Positions 25,660 to 34,529 of a stretch of 64,000 nucleotides of DNA are shown piece by piece; the stretch's first letter is position 1; each line of letters begins with the position of its first letter. The stretch spans positions 446,027 through 510,026 of the forward strand of contig CAVWKW010000005.1 of NCBI GenBank assembly GCA_963755705.1. Direction: 5' to 3'. This DNA is from JBARDN01 sp963755705. Lineage in GTDB: Bacteria > Desulfobacterota > Binatia > Binatales > Binataceae. Made by a program: the position numbers and the translations under genes. The notes beneath the pieces were generated by a model. It ran no database searches. It was given only the letters and a program-made list of their open reading frames with translations, and was not told where the DNA came from.

Positions 25660-26907
25660 TTACGCGATGCCGAGGAGGCCGCGTTCGAGCTCGTGCAGAT
25701 TGCGCGCGGCGACGTGCGCGCGGACCTCGCGGGCGTATTGCACGATCGCGCTGTCGCCCGTGCCCCAGCGCGCGGGCTCTTCCGGATTCAGCCATACGAC
25801 GGCGCGGCAGTTGCGCGCGATCTCGCGCAGCAAATCGGCGCGCGCCGGACGCCGGTTGTTGCGCCCGTCCCCCAGGATAACCACCACCGTCTGACGGCCA
25901 AGGACCTCGGCGCGACGCTCCCATAGTTCGCCGAGCACGCGCCCGAAATCCGATCGCGCATAGAGGTCGAGCGCGGGAGTTGTCACCAGGTGGCCGGACT
26001 CGAACTCCGCCTCGGCCAGCCGGTCGATATAGACGAAGCTCCGCACGCGATGGAAATGGTCGCGCGCGCCCGCGACCAGCTCGAGCATCAGCTCGGCCGC
26101 GTAGCGCACCGATCCGGAAATATCGGCCAGGATCGTCAGATCGATCCGCCGCGGTCGCCGCGCGCGAAAGCGCAGATCGGCCAGCGCGCCTCCGCGCTGC
26201 GTCGCAGCGCGAATTGTGCGCCGAAAATCAATTCGCCCAGCCTTCGCGATTCGCAAGCGCCGTCCGAGACGAACCCGGAAGCGGCGCTTCAGGATCGCCA
26301 GCGTGTCGCGCGCTTGCGCGTACTCGAGATGAGTGTAGGCGGCGAACGGCGCCCGCTCGAGCGCGCGAATCCGCGCAGCGCGGCCAGTTTCGATTCCGGA
26401 TTCTGCTTGTCCGGCGTCCCGCGCCGTACGAGCTTGCGCAGCGCGCTCTTCCGTATCGGCCTTTGCGTCGCCGCGCGTATCGCCCTTGGCCCCGGCGCGA
26501 TCACCCTTGCGATCTTCTTGATCCTGACGATCGCGCGCTGCGCTCTTTCCGCCGGGACGACTTGAATCCGGCCGCTCGCGAGGTTTCGAGACTTCGCCCG
26601 GTTCCTCGCCGGGACGTCCACGGCCACTTGCCGCGGACTCGAGCTGTCCGCGGTGATCCGGATGCGTCCCGCGCGTCTTGCCGGCCGCGGGCGCGGAGAA
26701 GAACTGTGCGAATGCGTCGTCAAAGACGGTCCGATCGGCTTCGTCCTTGATCAACGCGGCGGCCATCGCCTCGCGCATTGGCACGCGCTCGAAACCCGCC
26801 GCGGCGACGGCGCGGAGCGCGTCGATCGATTCAGCGACCGAGATGCGAACTCCCGCGGCGCGCAGCACGGCGATAAAATCGACGACCTGCTCGCGAAACG
26901 GAGTCAC
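25660..26907 (-). CDS. CoxE-like VWA-domain protein
   Basis: A 415-aa protein with a von Willebrand factor A domain in the C-terminal half; the metal-adhesion site appears as LADISGSVRY with D-x-S-x-S. The N-terminal segment VVDFIAVLRAAGVRISVAESIDALRAV matches CoxE proteins. A long charged linker (about 90-170) rich in Gly, Glu and Arg separates the parts. It overlaps the MoxR-like ATPase by 4 bases. In known systems these MoxR/VWA pairs remodel or insert metal into oxidoreductases such as CO dehydrogenase; no such enzyme is nearby. Confidence 0.85.
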   Translation of the reverse strand: MTPFREQVVDFIAVLRAAGVRISVAESIDALRAVAAAGFERVPMREAMAAALIKDEADRTVFDDAFAQFFSAPAAGKTRGTHPDHRGQLESAASGRGRPGEEPGEVSKPRERPDSSRPGGKSAARDRQDQEDRKGDRAGAKGDTRGDAKADTEERAAQARTARDAGQAESGIETGRAARIRALERAPFAAYTHLEYAQARDTLAILKRRFRVRLGRRLRIAKAGRIDFRRTIRAATQRGGALADLRFRARRPRRIDLTILADISGSVRYAAELMLELVAGARDHFHRVRSFVYIDRLAEAEFESGHLVTTPALDLYARSDFGRVLGELWERRAEVLGRQTVVVILGDGRNNRRPARADLLREIARNCRAVVWLNPEEPARWGTGDSAIVQYAREVRAHVAARNLHELERGLLGIA

Positions 26908-27776
26908 GGACGGTGCGCCGCCAGCGCCGAAGCTTTCGACTCGACTTTGGCGCGGTCGTCCTCATGCTTGAGCAGCACGCCCAGCGCGGTCCGAATCGAT
27001 TCGGAGTCGAGCTCCGCGATTCCCAGCCGCACCAGGGCGCGGCACCAATCGAGCGTCTCCGCGATCGAGGGCGGCTTGCGCAGTCCGAGCTTGCGCACCG
27101 CGCCGACAAAGCGCGCGGCCTCCGCGGCCAGGCGCTCATCGAGGCCCGGGACTTTGAGCGCGATAATTTTCCGTTCCTGCTCGATTCCCGGGAAGTCGAT
27201 GAACAGATGAAGGCATCGCCGCCGCAGCGCCTCCGACAACTCGCGTGCGCGGTTCGAGGTCAGCACCACGACTGGGCGCTCGTGCGCGCGCAATGTTCCA
27301 AGCTCCGGGATACTGACCTGAAAATCCGAAAGTAATTCGAGCAGGAACGCCTCGAACTCCTCGTCGGCCTTGTCGATCTCGTCGATCAGCAGGACCACGC
27401 GGCGTGGCGAGGTTATCGCTTTCAGCAGCGGCCGCTCGAGCAGGTACTCGCGCGAGAAAATGTGCTCGGAAAGATCTTCCCAGCGTGCGCCGTTGGCCTC
27501 GTCGGCCTGCAGACGCAGAAGTTGTTTCTGATAATTCCATTCGTACAGCGCGCGCGCCTCGTCCAGCCCCTCGTAGCATTGCAGGCGCACCAACTCGGTC
27601 GGCAGCATCGCGGCGATCACTTTGGCGACTTCGGTTTTGCCCGCGCCGGCGGGACCCTCGATCAAGAGCGGCTTCTCGAGCGCAAGCGCAAGAAATACCG
27701 CCGTCTCGACCCGCTGATTGGTGATATAGTCCGCGCGCTTGAGGCCCGCGGCGACAGATTCCTGCGTGATATTCAT
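26904..27776 (-). CDS. MoxR-family AAA+ ATPase (CoxD-like)
   Basis: A 290-aa AAA+ chaperone-type ATPase. Walker A is EGPAGAGKTE (residues 40-49), Walker B is VVLLIDEIDKADEEFEAFLLE and the sensor/arginine segment VVVLTSNRARELSEALRRRCL follows. The opening RADYITNQRVETAVFLALALEKPLL is diagnostic of the CoxD/MoxR group. It is translated just ahead of the CoxE-like VWA protein (ATGA overlap), the usual MoxR-VWA partnership that uses ATP to mature metalloproteins. Its target is not encoded in the window. Confidence 0.9.
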   Translation of the reverse strand: MNITQESVAAGLKRADYITNQRVETAVFLALALEKPLLIEGPAGAGKTEVAKVIAAMLPTELVRLQCYEGLDEARALYEWNYQKQLLRLQADEANGARWEDLSEHIFSREYLLERPLLKAITSPRRVVLLIDEIDKADEEFEAFLLELLSDFQVSIPELGTLRAHERPVVVLTSNRARELSEALRRRCLHLFIDFPGIEQERKIIALKVPGLDERLAAEAARFVGAVRKLGLRKPPSIAETLDWCRALVRLGIAELDSESIRTALGVLLKHEDDRAKVESKASALAAHRP

Positions 27777-27917
27777 GCTCGATCGGCCCGCTGATGCACC
27801 AGCATCGCGGGCCCGCCCGGATCAGTCAAATTGCGTGCCTTTGGCGGAAAAATCGCAAATCTGTTAGACGCTGGATTCATCGGCGCGAACATGGATTATC
27901 GCGCGCGGAGGGTATTC

Positions 27918-28223
27918 ATGGCGACCGCAAAAAAATCGAAACCCGCTGCCGGGCCGCGCACCTTCGCGCTGCACTGGGGCTCCGGGATCATCGAGGAAGA
28001 GATCCGCGTGGCGACGCCGTATCATGTTCCCTGTATCCAACTCCTCAAGTTCACCGACGGGATGGCGAAAGGATCGTACGAGATCCGCTTCTGCGTCTAC
28101 GACCAACGCGGCCGGTTTCAGCGGATGCCGCTGATTATCGATGCCGACGAGATCGCGAAGATTCGCAGCGCGCTCGCCAGCGCGCCGAAGCTCAAGAAGA
28201 TGCTCGCGCAGCTCACCGGCTAG
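27918..28223 (+). CDS. Small conserved-looking hypothetical protein
   Basis: A 101-aa protein with a Lys-rich start (ATAKKSKP), then beta-rich FALHWGSGIIEEEIRVA and LLKFTDGMAKGSYEIRFCVYDQ and a helical, Ala/Lys-rich end. I recognise no domain with certainty. GGAGG (27908-) sits before ATG 27918, so the upstream in-frame starts at 27831 and 27891 are less likely. It lies between MoxR (divergent) and cysA (convergent, 9 bases apart). Confidence 0.55.
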   Translation: MATAKKSKPAAGPRTFALHWGSGIIEEEIRVATPYHVPCIQLLKFTDGMAKGSYEIRFCVYDQRGRFQRMPLIIDADEIAKIRSALASAPKLKKMLAQLTG

Positions 28224-28232
28224 AGGCAGCGC

Positions 28233-29306
28233 CTAAATCTGGTAAACGAAAACTCGGCTCTGCCTGGGATGAACGAAAACTTGCGCGCCGGGTTTGATCG
28301 CGAGGATCCGGTAGCGCTCGTGATCGATCTCGACCTGCACCGGATCGCCCCATTCAGCGATCAACTCGACTTTGACCTGCGGACCCGCCGCGTTAATCGC
28401 TCTGACAGTCGCGCGAAAGTTTTCGTGACCATGCGGGGTGCGGTCCAGCTCGAGCATATGCGGCCGCATGTAGAGCGCCGCGTTGCCCGAAGCTCCGTTG
28501 ACCGCGCGCCGGTCAGCGCCGTCAAGTTCGAACACGGTATCGCCAAGATAGACCTTGCCGTTCTCGATTCGGCCGTGAAACAGATTCACGTTGCCCAGAA
28601 AGTTGTAAACGAAAGCGTTCGCTGGATGATGATAGACCTCTTCCGGAGTCCCGACCTGCTCGATTTTTCCCGCGTTCATCACCACGACGCGATCTGCCAG
28701 CTCGAGCGCTTCATCCTGATCGTGCGTGACGAAGATACTCGTGATGCGCAGCTCCTCGTGAAGGCGCTTGAGCCATCGCCGGAGCTCCTGGCGCACCTTC
28801 GCGTCCAGCGCGCCGAACGGCTCGTCGAGCAGCAGCACCTTGGGTTCGACTGCGAGCGCACGCGCGAGCGCCACGCGTTGGCGCTGTCCGCCAGAAAGTT
28901 GCGACGGATAGCGGCCGGCAAGAACGTCGAGCTGCACCAGCTTGAGCAGCTTGTGAACTCGCTCGGCGATCTCATCCTTGGAGGGGCGCGCTTGCCGCGG
29001 CCGCACGCGCAAACCGAACGCGATATTCTCGAACACCGTCATGTGGCGAAACAGCGCGTAATGCTGGAACACGAATCCGACCTGCCGTCCGCGCACGCTG
29101 ATCTTGGTCGCGTCTTCGCCGTGAAAGTGCACCGTCCCGGAGTCTGCGGCTTCGAGCCCCGAGATGATCCGGAGCAGCGTCGTCTTGCCCGATCCCGAAA
29201 GGCCCAGAAGTGCGACCAGTTCGCCTGTCTCGACGCTCAGGCTCACGTTGTCGAGCGCGATGAAGCTGCCGAATTTCTTGCCGATGCCGCGAACCTCGAT
29301 ACTCAT
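28233..29306 (-). CDS. cysA: Sulfate/thiosulfate ABC importer ATP-binding protein
   Basis: Energises sulfate uptake. The 357-aa protein has Walker A GLSGSGKT (35-42), Q-loop FQHYALF, ABC signature LSGGQRQRVALARA, Walker B VLLLDEPFGALDA and H-loop FVTHDQDEA, then a C-terminal regulatory beta domain of about 110 residues as in CysA/MalK-type subunits. Start ATG 29306 overlaps the cysW stop as ATGA. It is the last gene of a seven-gene minus-strand sulfur unit. Confidence 0.95.
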   Translation of the reverse strand: MSIEVRGIGKKFGSFIALDNVSLSVETGELVALLGLSGSGKTTLLRIISGLEAADSGTVHFHGEDATKISVRGRQVGFVFQHYALFRHMTVFENIAFGLRVRPRQARPSKDEIAERVHKLLKLVQLDVLAGRYPSQLSGGQRQRVALARALAVEPKVLLLDEPFGALDAKVRQELRRWLKRLHEELRITSIFVTHDQDEALELADRVVVMNAGKIEQVGTPEEVYHHPANAFVYNFLGNVNLFHGRIENGKVYLGDTVFELDGADRRAVNGASGNAALYMRPHMLELDRTPHGHENFRATVRAINAAGPQVKVELIAEWGDPVQVEIDHERYRILAIKPGAQVFVHPRQSRVFVYQI

Positions 29307-30217
29307 GCGGCGAGGTCCTCCTCATCCGGCGCGATCTCTTCAGTCACAACATCGGCGCGGCGTCCGACGATCCGCTTCGCGATCAAGGTCACAACCGCGA
29401 GTAAGGTTAAGAGCGACGCGACGGCGAACGCGGTGGTGAACTCGTAGTCATTGTAGAGAATCTCTATATACAGCGGCATCGTGCTCGTGAGTCCGCGGAC
29501 GTTGCCGGAGATAACGGACACCGCGCCGAACTCGCCCATCGCGCGCGCGTTGCAGAGGATCACTCCGTAGAGCACACCCCACTTCACATTCGGTAGCGTG
29601 ACGCGAAAAAATGTCTGCCATCCGCTGGCACCGAGCGAGATCGCGGCCTGCTCCTCTTCGGTGCCGCGCGCCTGCATGATCGGAATCAGCTCGCGGGCAA
29701 CGAACGGAAAAGTCACGAATGCAGTCGCGAGAATAATTCCCGGTTCGGCGAAAGCGATCTGAATTCCGTGTGCGCGCAGCCACGGACCGGCGATTCCCTG
29801 CGCTCCGAACAGTAGCACGAACAGCATCCCGCCGATTACAGGCGAGACTGCGAACGGCAGATCGAGCAACGTCGTGAGGAGTCCCTTGCCGCGGAACTCG
29901 AACTTGCCGATCGCCCACGCCGCCGCCACGCCAAAGCAGAGATTCATCGGCACCACGACTAGCGCGGTTACAAGCGTCAGACGGATCGCGCTGCGCGCGT
30001 ATGGCTCGGAGATCGCTCTGAGGTAAACGCGCAGACCCTCGCGCAGCGCGTATGTGAAGACCGCCGCCAGCGGGATGACCAGGAAGACGCCCATGAACAG
30101 CATCGCACCTAGCACGATCGCCAGACCGCTGAGTCCCGTTTTGCGGTTGCCGGAGGACGGACGGCTAATCCGCTCGATGAAGCTCGGGCTCGTTCGTTCA
30201 ATTCGTATTGCGTTCAT
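29303..30217 (-). CDS. cysW: Sulfate ABC importer permease CysW
   Basis: One of the two inner-membrane permease subunits. The 304-aa product has six hydrophobic segments and the EAA loop QAAISLGASGWQTFFRVTLPN that contacts CysA. ATG 30217 overlaps the cysT stop (ATGA), choosing the start; the longer open frame to 30799 runs antiparallel through cysT's reading frame and is not used. The C-terminus is unusually acidic (VTEEIAPDEEDLA). Chain order cysT-cysW-cysA with overlapping stop/start codons shows coupled translation. Confidence 0.92.
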   Translation of the reverse strand: MNAIRIERTSPSFIERISRPSSGNRKTGLSGLAIVLGAMLFMGVFLVIPLAAVFTYALREGLRVYLRAISEPYARSAIRLTLVTALVVVPMNLCFGVAAAWAIGKFEFRGKGLLTTLLDLPFAVSPVIGGMLFVLLFGAQGIAGPWLRAHGIQIAFAEPGIILATAFVTFPFVARELIPIMQARGTEEEQAAISLGASGWQTFFRVTLPNVKWGVLYGVILCNARAMGEFGAVSVISGNVRGLTSTMPLYIEILYNDYEFTTAFAVASLLTLLAVVTLIAKRIVGRRADVVTEEIAPDEEDLAA

Positions 30218-31041
30218 ATGGCATAGATCCGCGAGGTCCAGCGTTGCAGCAGATTGATCGCAAGCAACATCAAGAACGACGCGAGCAGCATCACGAGCGC
30301 GATCGCGGCCGCCGCGTGGTAGTCGAACTGCTCGAGCTCGGTGACGATCAAGAGCGGCGCAATCTCCGTGCGCATCGGCATATTGCCCGAGATGAAAATT
30401 ACCGAGCCGTATTCGCCGATCGCGCGCGCAAAGGCCAGTGCGAAGCCGGTCAAGATCGAGGGCAACACCGCAGGAAAGATCACGTGGGTGAAAGTTTGAA
30501 GGCGGCTCGCGCCCAGAGTCTCGGCCGCCTCTTCGAGTTCGAGATCGAGTTCCTGCAGGACCGGCTGCACCGTCCTGACCACGAAAGGAACTCCGACGAA
30601 AATCATAGCGACCACGACTCCCAAGCGCGTATATGCAACCTTGATTCCGATACGCGCGAAGATTGAACCGGCAATTCCGTTGGCCGCGAAGATTGCAGTC
30701 AGCGTGATCCCCGCAACCGACGTCGGCAGCGCCAGCGGAAGATCGACGATCGCATCGAAGAGACTCGCGCCCGGAAAGCGATAGCGCGTCAATGCCCACG
30801 CGGTCAGAAAACCCGCCGCCGAATCCACCATCGCGGCGATGAATGCGGCGCCGAAACTCAGCCGATATGCAGCCGCGACCCTCGGCGACGAAACCACCGA
30901 CCAGAAATGGCCCAGGCCCATCCCCGCCGCCTGCAGAAAGATGGTCAACAACGGAATCAGGACCAGAAAGCTCAGATAGACGAGCGTGATCCCCATCGCG
31001 AGGCTGAAGCCCGGCAAGACGCTTGGCTGTTTCAGCGCCAT
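30214..31041 (-). CDS. cysT: Sulfate ABC importer permease CysT (CysU)
   Basis: The partner permease, 275 aa, six hydrophobic segments, with EAA loop EEAAETLGASRLQTFTHVIFP and FARAIGEYGSVIFISGN, conserved in CysT. Start ATG 31041 (MALKQPSVLPGF). The gene begins 37 bases after the sulfate-binding protein stop. Together with CysW it forms the translocation channel for the sulfate bound by the periplasmic protein. Confidence 0.92.
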   Translation of the reverse strand: MALKQPSVLPGFSLAMGITLVYLSFLVLIPLLTIFLQAAGMGLGHFWSVVSSPRVAAAYRLSFGAAFIAAMVDSAAGFLTAWALTRYRFPGASLFDAIVDLPLALPTSVAGITLTAIFAANGIAGSIFARIGIKVAYTRLGVVVAMIFVGVPFVVRTVQPVLQELDLELEEAAETLGASRLQTFTHVIFPAVLPSILTGFALAFARAIGEYGSVIFISGNMPMRTEIAPLLIVTELEQFDYHAAAAIALVMLLASFLMLLAINLLQRWTSRIYAI

Positions 31042-31078
31042 CGCGATTACCGCCGCGTCCGTTTTTCAGCGCGCCCGA

Positions 31079-32104
31079 TCATTGCTGATAAATCTGATCG
31101 AAGACTCCGCCGTCGGCGAAGAACTTCTTTTGGACCTTGGCCCAGCTTCCGAAGACCTGCTTGAGAGTGAACAGCTCGATCGGCTGCAGATCTTTCGCGT
31201 GCTTTGCCGCAATTGCGGGGTTCGTCGGCCTGAAGTGATTGCGCACGATGATCTCCTGCCCCTCGTCCGAGTACAAATATTCGAGATAAGCCTTCGCCAG
31301 ATCAGTCGTGCCGTGGCGCTGATCAACTTTGTCGATCCATGCGACCGGCGGCTGCGCGACGATGCTTTGTTTCGGATAGACGATCTCGAATTGGCCCTTG
31401 CCCAGCTTGTCGATCGCCAGGTACGCCTCGTTCTCCCACGACAGCAGCACGTCGCCGATGCCGCGCTCGACGAAGCTGGTGGTCGAGCCGCGCGCTCCCG
31501 AATCGAGCACCGGCACGTTTTTGTACAGCGCCTTCACGAACGCTTGTGCTTTAGCCTCGTTGCCGCCCGACGCTTTGAGCGCGTATCCCCAGGCCGCTAG
31601 AAACGCCCATCGCGCGCCGCCCGAGGTCTTCGGGTTCGGCGTTATCACCGAGACTCCCGGGCGAATCAGATCGCCCCACTCCTTGATCTGCTTGGGGTTT
31701 CCCTTGCGGACGAGGAACACCTCGGTGGAGGTGTACGGGCTGCTATCTTTCGGTAGCCTGCTCTGCCAATCCGCCGGCAAAAGTCCCGCTTGGTCGGAAA
31801 TAGCGTCGATATCGTAGGCGAGTCCGAGCGTGACCACGTCGGCGTCGAGCCCGTCGATTACTGCGCGGGCCTGTTTGCCCGAACCCCCATTCGATAACTC
31901 GATCGACACGTCCTGTCCGGTCTTTGCTTTCCAGTATTTCACGAACGCGGCGTTATAGTCCTCGTAGAACTCGCGTGTTGCGTCGTAGGAGACGTTCAGC
32001 AGGCGCTGATTTGCCGCACGTGCGGGGGTACTGAGTAGTACACTCGCGATTAAGGCAATCGCGGCAGCCGCAAACAGGCTTAACTGAGGCTTCAATCGGT
32101 ACAT
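31079..32104 (-). CDS. sbp: Periplasmic sulfate-binding protein
   Basis: Delivers sulfate (or thiosulfate) to CysTW. The 341-aa product has a cleavable signal peptide (about 1-30, ending STPARAAN), then the Sbp/CysP signatures LLNVSYDATREFYEDYN, GLDADVVTLGLAYDIDA and ITPNPKTSGGARWAFLAAWGYA. ATG 32104 gives the cleanest signal peptide; ATG 32119 would add five residues (MEIES). It is preceded by the porin gene at 51 bases, an order that suggests a shared transcript. Confidence 0.9.
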   Translation of the reverse strand: MYRLKPQLSLFAAAAIALIASVLLSTPARAANQRLLNVSYDATREFYEDYNAAFVKYWKAKTGQDVSIELSNGGSGKQARAVIDGLDADVVTLGLAYDIDAISDQAGLLPADWQSRLPKDSSPYTSTEVFLVRKGNPKQIKEWGDLIRPGVSVITPNPKTSGGARWAFLAAWGYALKASGGNEAKAQAFVKALYKNVPVLDSGARGSTTSFVERGIGDVLLSWENEAYLAIDKLGKGQFEIVYPKQSIVAQPPVAWIDKVDQRHGTTDLAKAYLEYLYSDEGQEIIVRNHFRPTNPAIAAKHAKDLQPIELFTLKQVFGSWAKVQKKFFADGGVFDQIYQQ

Positions 32105-32154
32105 TGACTCTATTTCCATATCCCTGTCGCGGATGCCGCTATGCATCATACCTT

Positions 32155-33642
32155 CTAGAAAGCGAGCTGAATCTGCGTTTCGAACACGCTTTCGTTCGGA
32201 CGATCTTTGGGCGCGGCCGTCGTCCCTGCCCCGCCGTCGAAGAACGTATTGGCGTAGTCGTATTGCCATTTCAGGTTCTGGGTCGGATACCACGCGAGGC
32301 CCACGGCCACTTCGGTTGCCTCTTTTGCGGAGGCTGCCGGATCGGCAAATCCCAGTTTGAACTGGGCGCTGTCCGTCGCCACGTTGCTGATACGCGCGGC
32401 GAGTTCCCACGCGCCCCAGCCTCCGCTTTCCGGGGCAAAATCGCGCAAGGGCGTAAAACCGTTGTACGACTCGCTCTCGCCCGTCAGTGCATACATTGCT
32501 TCGACGCTGTAGCCATCGTCGGTGAACGACGCATAGTCATTGACGGTCTTGGTAACGATACCCCTTGTAACGGTGGTGAACCGGTTCAGTTCGTGAGTAT
32601 CGGATGCATATTCCGCCAGCACTCCGAATGGACCCCAATAGTAATAGCCTTGCGGAGACAACCGGTATCGTCGGCCGGCCGCGGTGACCCCCTTGGTATA
32701 GCCAAACCACTCCACCTGTCCGTATGTTTTGTAGACGGAGGTGGTGCTGCCGCTCTCATCGCCATAGGTCGCGGCAAAGCCGAGCCCCAGGCCCCGGGCC
32801 CACGCGTACTGACTCTTCTTGAAAGGCTCGGCGAAGACGCGGCCCAGAAAATCCTTGCCGTCATTGACGTCGGATTCAACGCTGGCAGTGTTGTTCGGTA
32901 CCCCATTCATTATAGCCAGTTGATAACTCAGTCGGCCGTCGAAGAACGCGCCGCGGACCTCGGGTCCGTAGTCGCGGTTCGGCACCAGGTTGTTGGTCTC
33001 CGCGCGTTCACTGAAAAGCACATAGGTATCCACCTGCAGGCGCTCGAGGCCGAACGGCGCCTTGAATTTGCCGATCCGAAATTGCGCCCACGGGATGTTG
33101 TCAGCGCCGACATACGCGTCCTGGAGGATGACCTTCCCCTGGCCAAAATCGGGAGTGATGTTGAAGTCGTAGTATTTGTCGAACGTCGCCATGAAGATTG
33201 GCCGCGCCCGATTCAGGTAGAACGTGCTCGGCGTCTTGTCGGTTCCGTTGGCGAAGAAACGCGCATCGCTCTGAATGATCCCGTGGAGTCCGAACTGCCA
33301 GTCGTTGTTGGCCGAGGCAATCGAAAAGCCCTGGGTCCCCGCGGTGATGACCGGCGCGCTCTTGGCCTTTGCCTGATCCGACGCAATCTGCGCCTGCTCG
33401 GTCTGAGCCTGCGCATCGAGTTTGCGGTCGATCACCTGGACCTTGTGATCGAGTCCTTCCAGCGTATCGACTCTTTGCTCGAGCTGCTTGATCTCCTTCC
33501 TCAGCTCGATAATCTGCTGATCCTTCGATGCGTCAGGGATCGCTGCCGACTGGGCAAAGGCTGAAGACGGAATATTCGTGATCCCCGCGACGGTAGCGAT
33601 CCAAATGGCCGGCAGTATCGCCAGCATCAGGTTTCTTTTCAC
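32155..33642 (-). CDS. OprO/OprP-type outer-membrane porin
   Basis: A 495-aa protein with a signal peptide (residues 1-31, SSAFAQS), then a Glu/Lys heptad coiled coil (about 40-80: QQIIELRKEIKQLEQRVDTL) and a beta-barrel rich in Gly/aromatic strands ending VFETQIQLAF with the C-terminal Phe typical of Omp85 substrates. The family includes phosphate- and polyphosphate-selective channels. Its place inside a sulfate-importer unit suggests it passes sulfate or sulfonates across the outer membrane (inference). No other phosphate genes are near. Confidence 0.82.
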   Translation of the reverse strand: MKRNLMLAILPAIWIATVAGITNIPSSAFAQSAAIPDASKDQQIIELRKEIKQLEQRVDTLEGLDHKVQVIDRKLDAQAQTEQAQIASDQAKAKSAPVITAGTQGFSIASANNDWQFGLHGIIQSDARFFANGTDKTPSTFYLNRARPIFMATFDKYYDFNITPDFGQGKVILQDAYVGADNIPWAQFRIGKFKAPFGLERLQVDTYVLFSERAETNNLVPNRDYGPEVRGAFFDGRLSYQLAIMNGVPNNTASVESDVNDGKDFLGRVFAEPFKKSQYAWARGLGLGFAATYGDESGSTTSVYKTYGQVEWFGYTKGVTAAGRRYRLSPQGYYYWGPFGVLAEYASDTHELNRFTTVTRGIVTKTVNDYASFTDDGYSVEAMYALTGESESYNGFTPLRDFAPESGGWGAWELAARISNVATDSAQFKLGFADPAASAKEATEVAVGLAWYPTQNLKWQYDYANTFFDGGAGTTAAPKDRPNESVFETQIQLAF

Positions 33643-33780
33643 GGAAGACTCCTCCGACCGGGAGAGCTTCCGGATGTCCAGTCAGCTCGAATGGGTTTTT
33701 CATCGGCTCTGATTCCTGTGGCCCGAATCCTTCTCTGGTCCGGCGCAAGCTACTGTGCTGTGAACCTCGAATCGACTGGC

Positions 33781-33960
33781 TCAAGATCGATCCGGGCGGT
33801 CGAAGCGAAACTTTTCCTTGCGCTCGATCTGGATGATCCTGCCGTCCTGGATCACCACCTCGACGGAGCCAAAGCGGAGCCCCTGAATTGCCTGCGAGAT
33901 ACGCTCGAGGACTTGCGCAGGCGGGTAACCGTTTCTGAACTGGCTTTTCTTGTCATCCAT
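33781..33960 (-). CDS. Small YezD-like (DUF2292) protein
   Basis: A 59-aa gene too short for most callers. Reading from ATG 33960: VLERISQAIQGLRFGSVEVV and then IQDGRIIQIERKEKFRF, which matches the YezD/DUF2292 core (LRFGSVE.VIHDGK..QIER.EK.R). In other bacteria this family is found beside sulfate-assimilation genes. Here it lies between the Rrf2-type regulator and the porin of the sulfate unit, all on the minus strand, supporting a sulfur-related role. The TGA stop is at 33781. Confidence 0.8.
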   Translation of the reverse strand: MDDKKSQFRNGYPPAQVLERISQAIQGLRFGSVEVVIQDGRIIQIERKEKFRFDRPDRS

Positions 33961-34005
33961 AACTAAACCTATTAGAAGAATAGAATAGTCTTCTCGAAAA
34001 ATGCC

Positions 34006-34464
34006 TCAGATGGAAAAGCTCACCGCCTCTTTTCCCAGCACCGCCAGCTCGACCTGTTTCAGCATGTCGTGCAGCGTAGTCGTATCCAGGATCTGCGCGG
34101 TAGCGTCGCGAACCTGCTTCATCACCATCCGGATGCCGCAGATTCGTTCGTCGCGGCATTCGCGGCATCGGATGTACGCGCTGCGGCTGACGCATGGCAA
34201 AGGCGCCAAAGGCCCGTCCAGCACCCGAATCACGTGGCCGAGGGTGATTTGCTGGGGTGGACGGCCCAGCGAATAGCCGCCCCCTTTGCCTTTCCTGCTC
34301 TGCAGGATTCCCGCGTTTTTGAGTTCCAGCAGGATGATCTCGAGAAACTTGCGCGAGATTTCTTCGCGCCGCGCGATATCCGAAATCAAGACCGGTCCCT
34401 GGCCGTATTCTTTGGCCAGGATGGTCAGCGCCTTGAGCGCGTATTTCGATTTCTTTGATAGCAT
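34006..34464 (-). CDS. Rrf2-family transcriptional regulator
   Basis: A 152-aa winged-helix protein: SKYALKALTILAKEY, the recognition region EEISRKFLEIILLELKNAG, wing KGKGGGYSLGRPP. The C-terminal half carries four Cys (CVSR, IRCRECRDERICG), the Cys cluster found in IscR/NsrR-type Fe-S or Cys-metabolism sensors. Being first in the sulfur unit it is the likely controller of the YezD-like, porin and sbp-cysTWA genes, possibly in the manner of CymR, which links cysteine status to sulfur uptake. Palindromic AT-rich sequence (CTATT..AATAG, 33964-33978) lies just downstream, before the YezD-like gene. Confidence 0.88.
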   Translation of the reverse strand: MLSKKSKYALKALTILAKEYGQGPVLISDIARREEISRKFLEIILLELKNAGILQSRKGKGGGYSLGRPPQQITLGHVIRVLDGPLAPLPCVSRSAYIRCRECRDERICGIRMVMKQVRDATAQILDTTTLHDMLKQVELAVLGKEAVSFSI

Positions 34465-34529
34465 TTACCCTATGGATTGAGTGGACTTATCATTGAAAGC
34501 CCGGCGGAGTCAAATCCGGGACGGTCGAA

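Noticed and set aside
30218..30799. Upstream extension of the cysW frame
   Set aside because: It reads through cysT in another frame and has no permease character; the ATGA overlap at 30217 marks the start.
32104..33564. 486-codon plus-strand frame opposite the porin
   Set aside because: The minus strand encodes a signal peptide, coiled coil and barrel; the plus frame has none of these.
33643..33780. Possible SAM-type riboswitch before the porin
   Set aside because: No conserved SAM-box core or terminator pair was found by eye.
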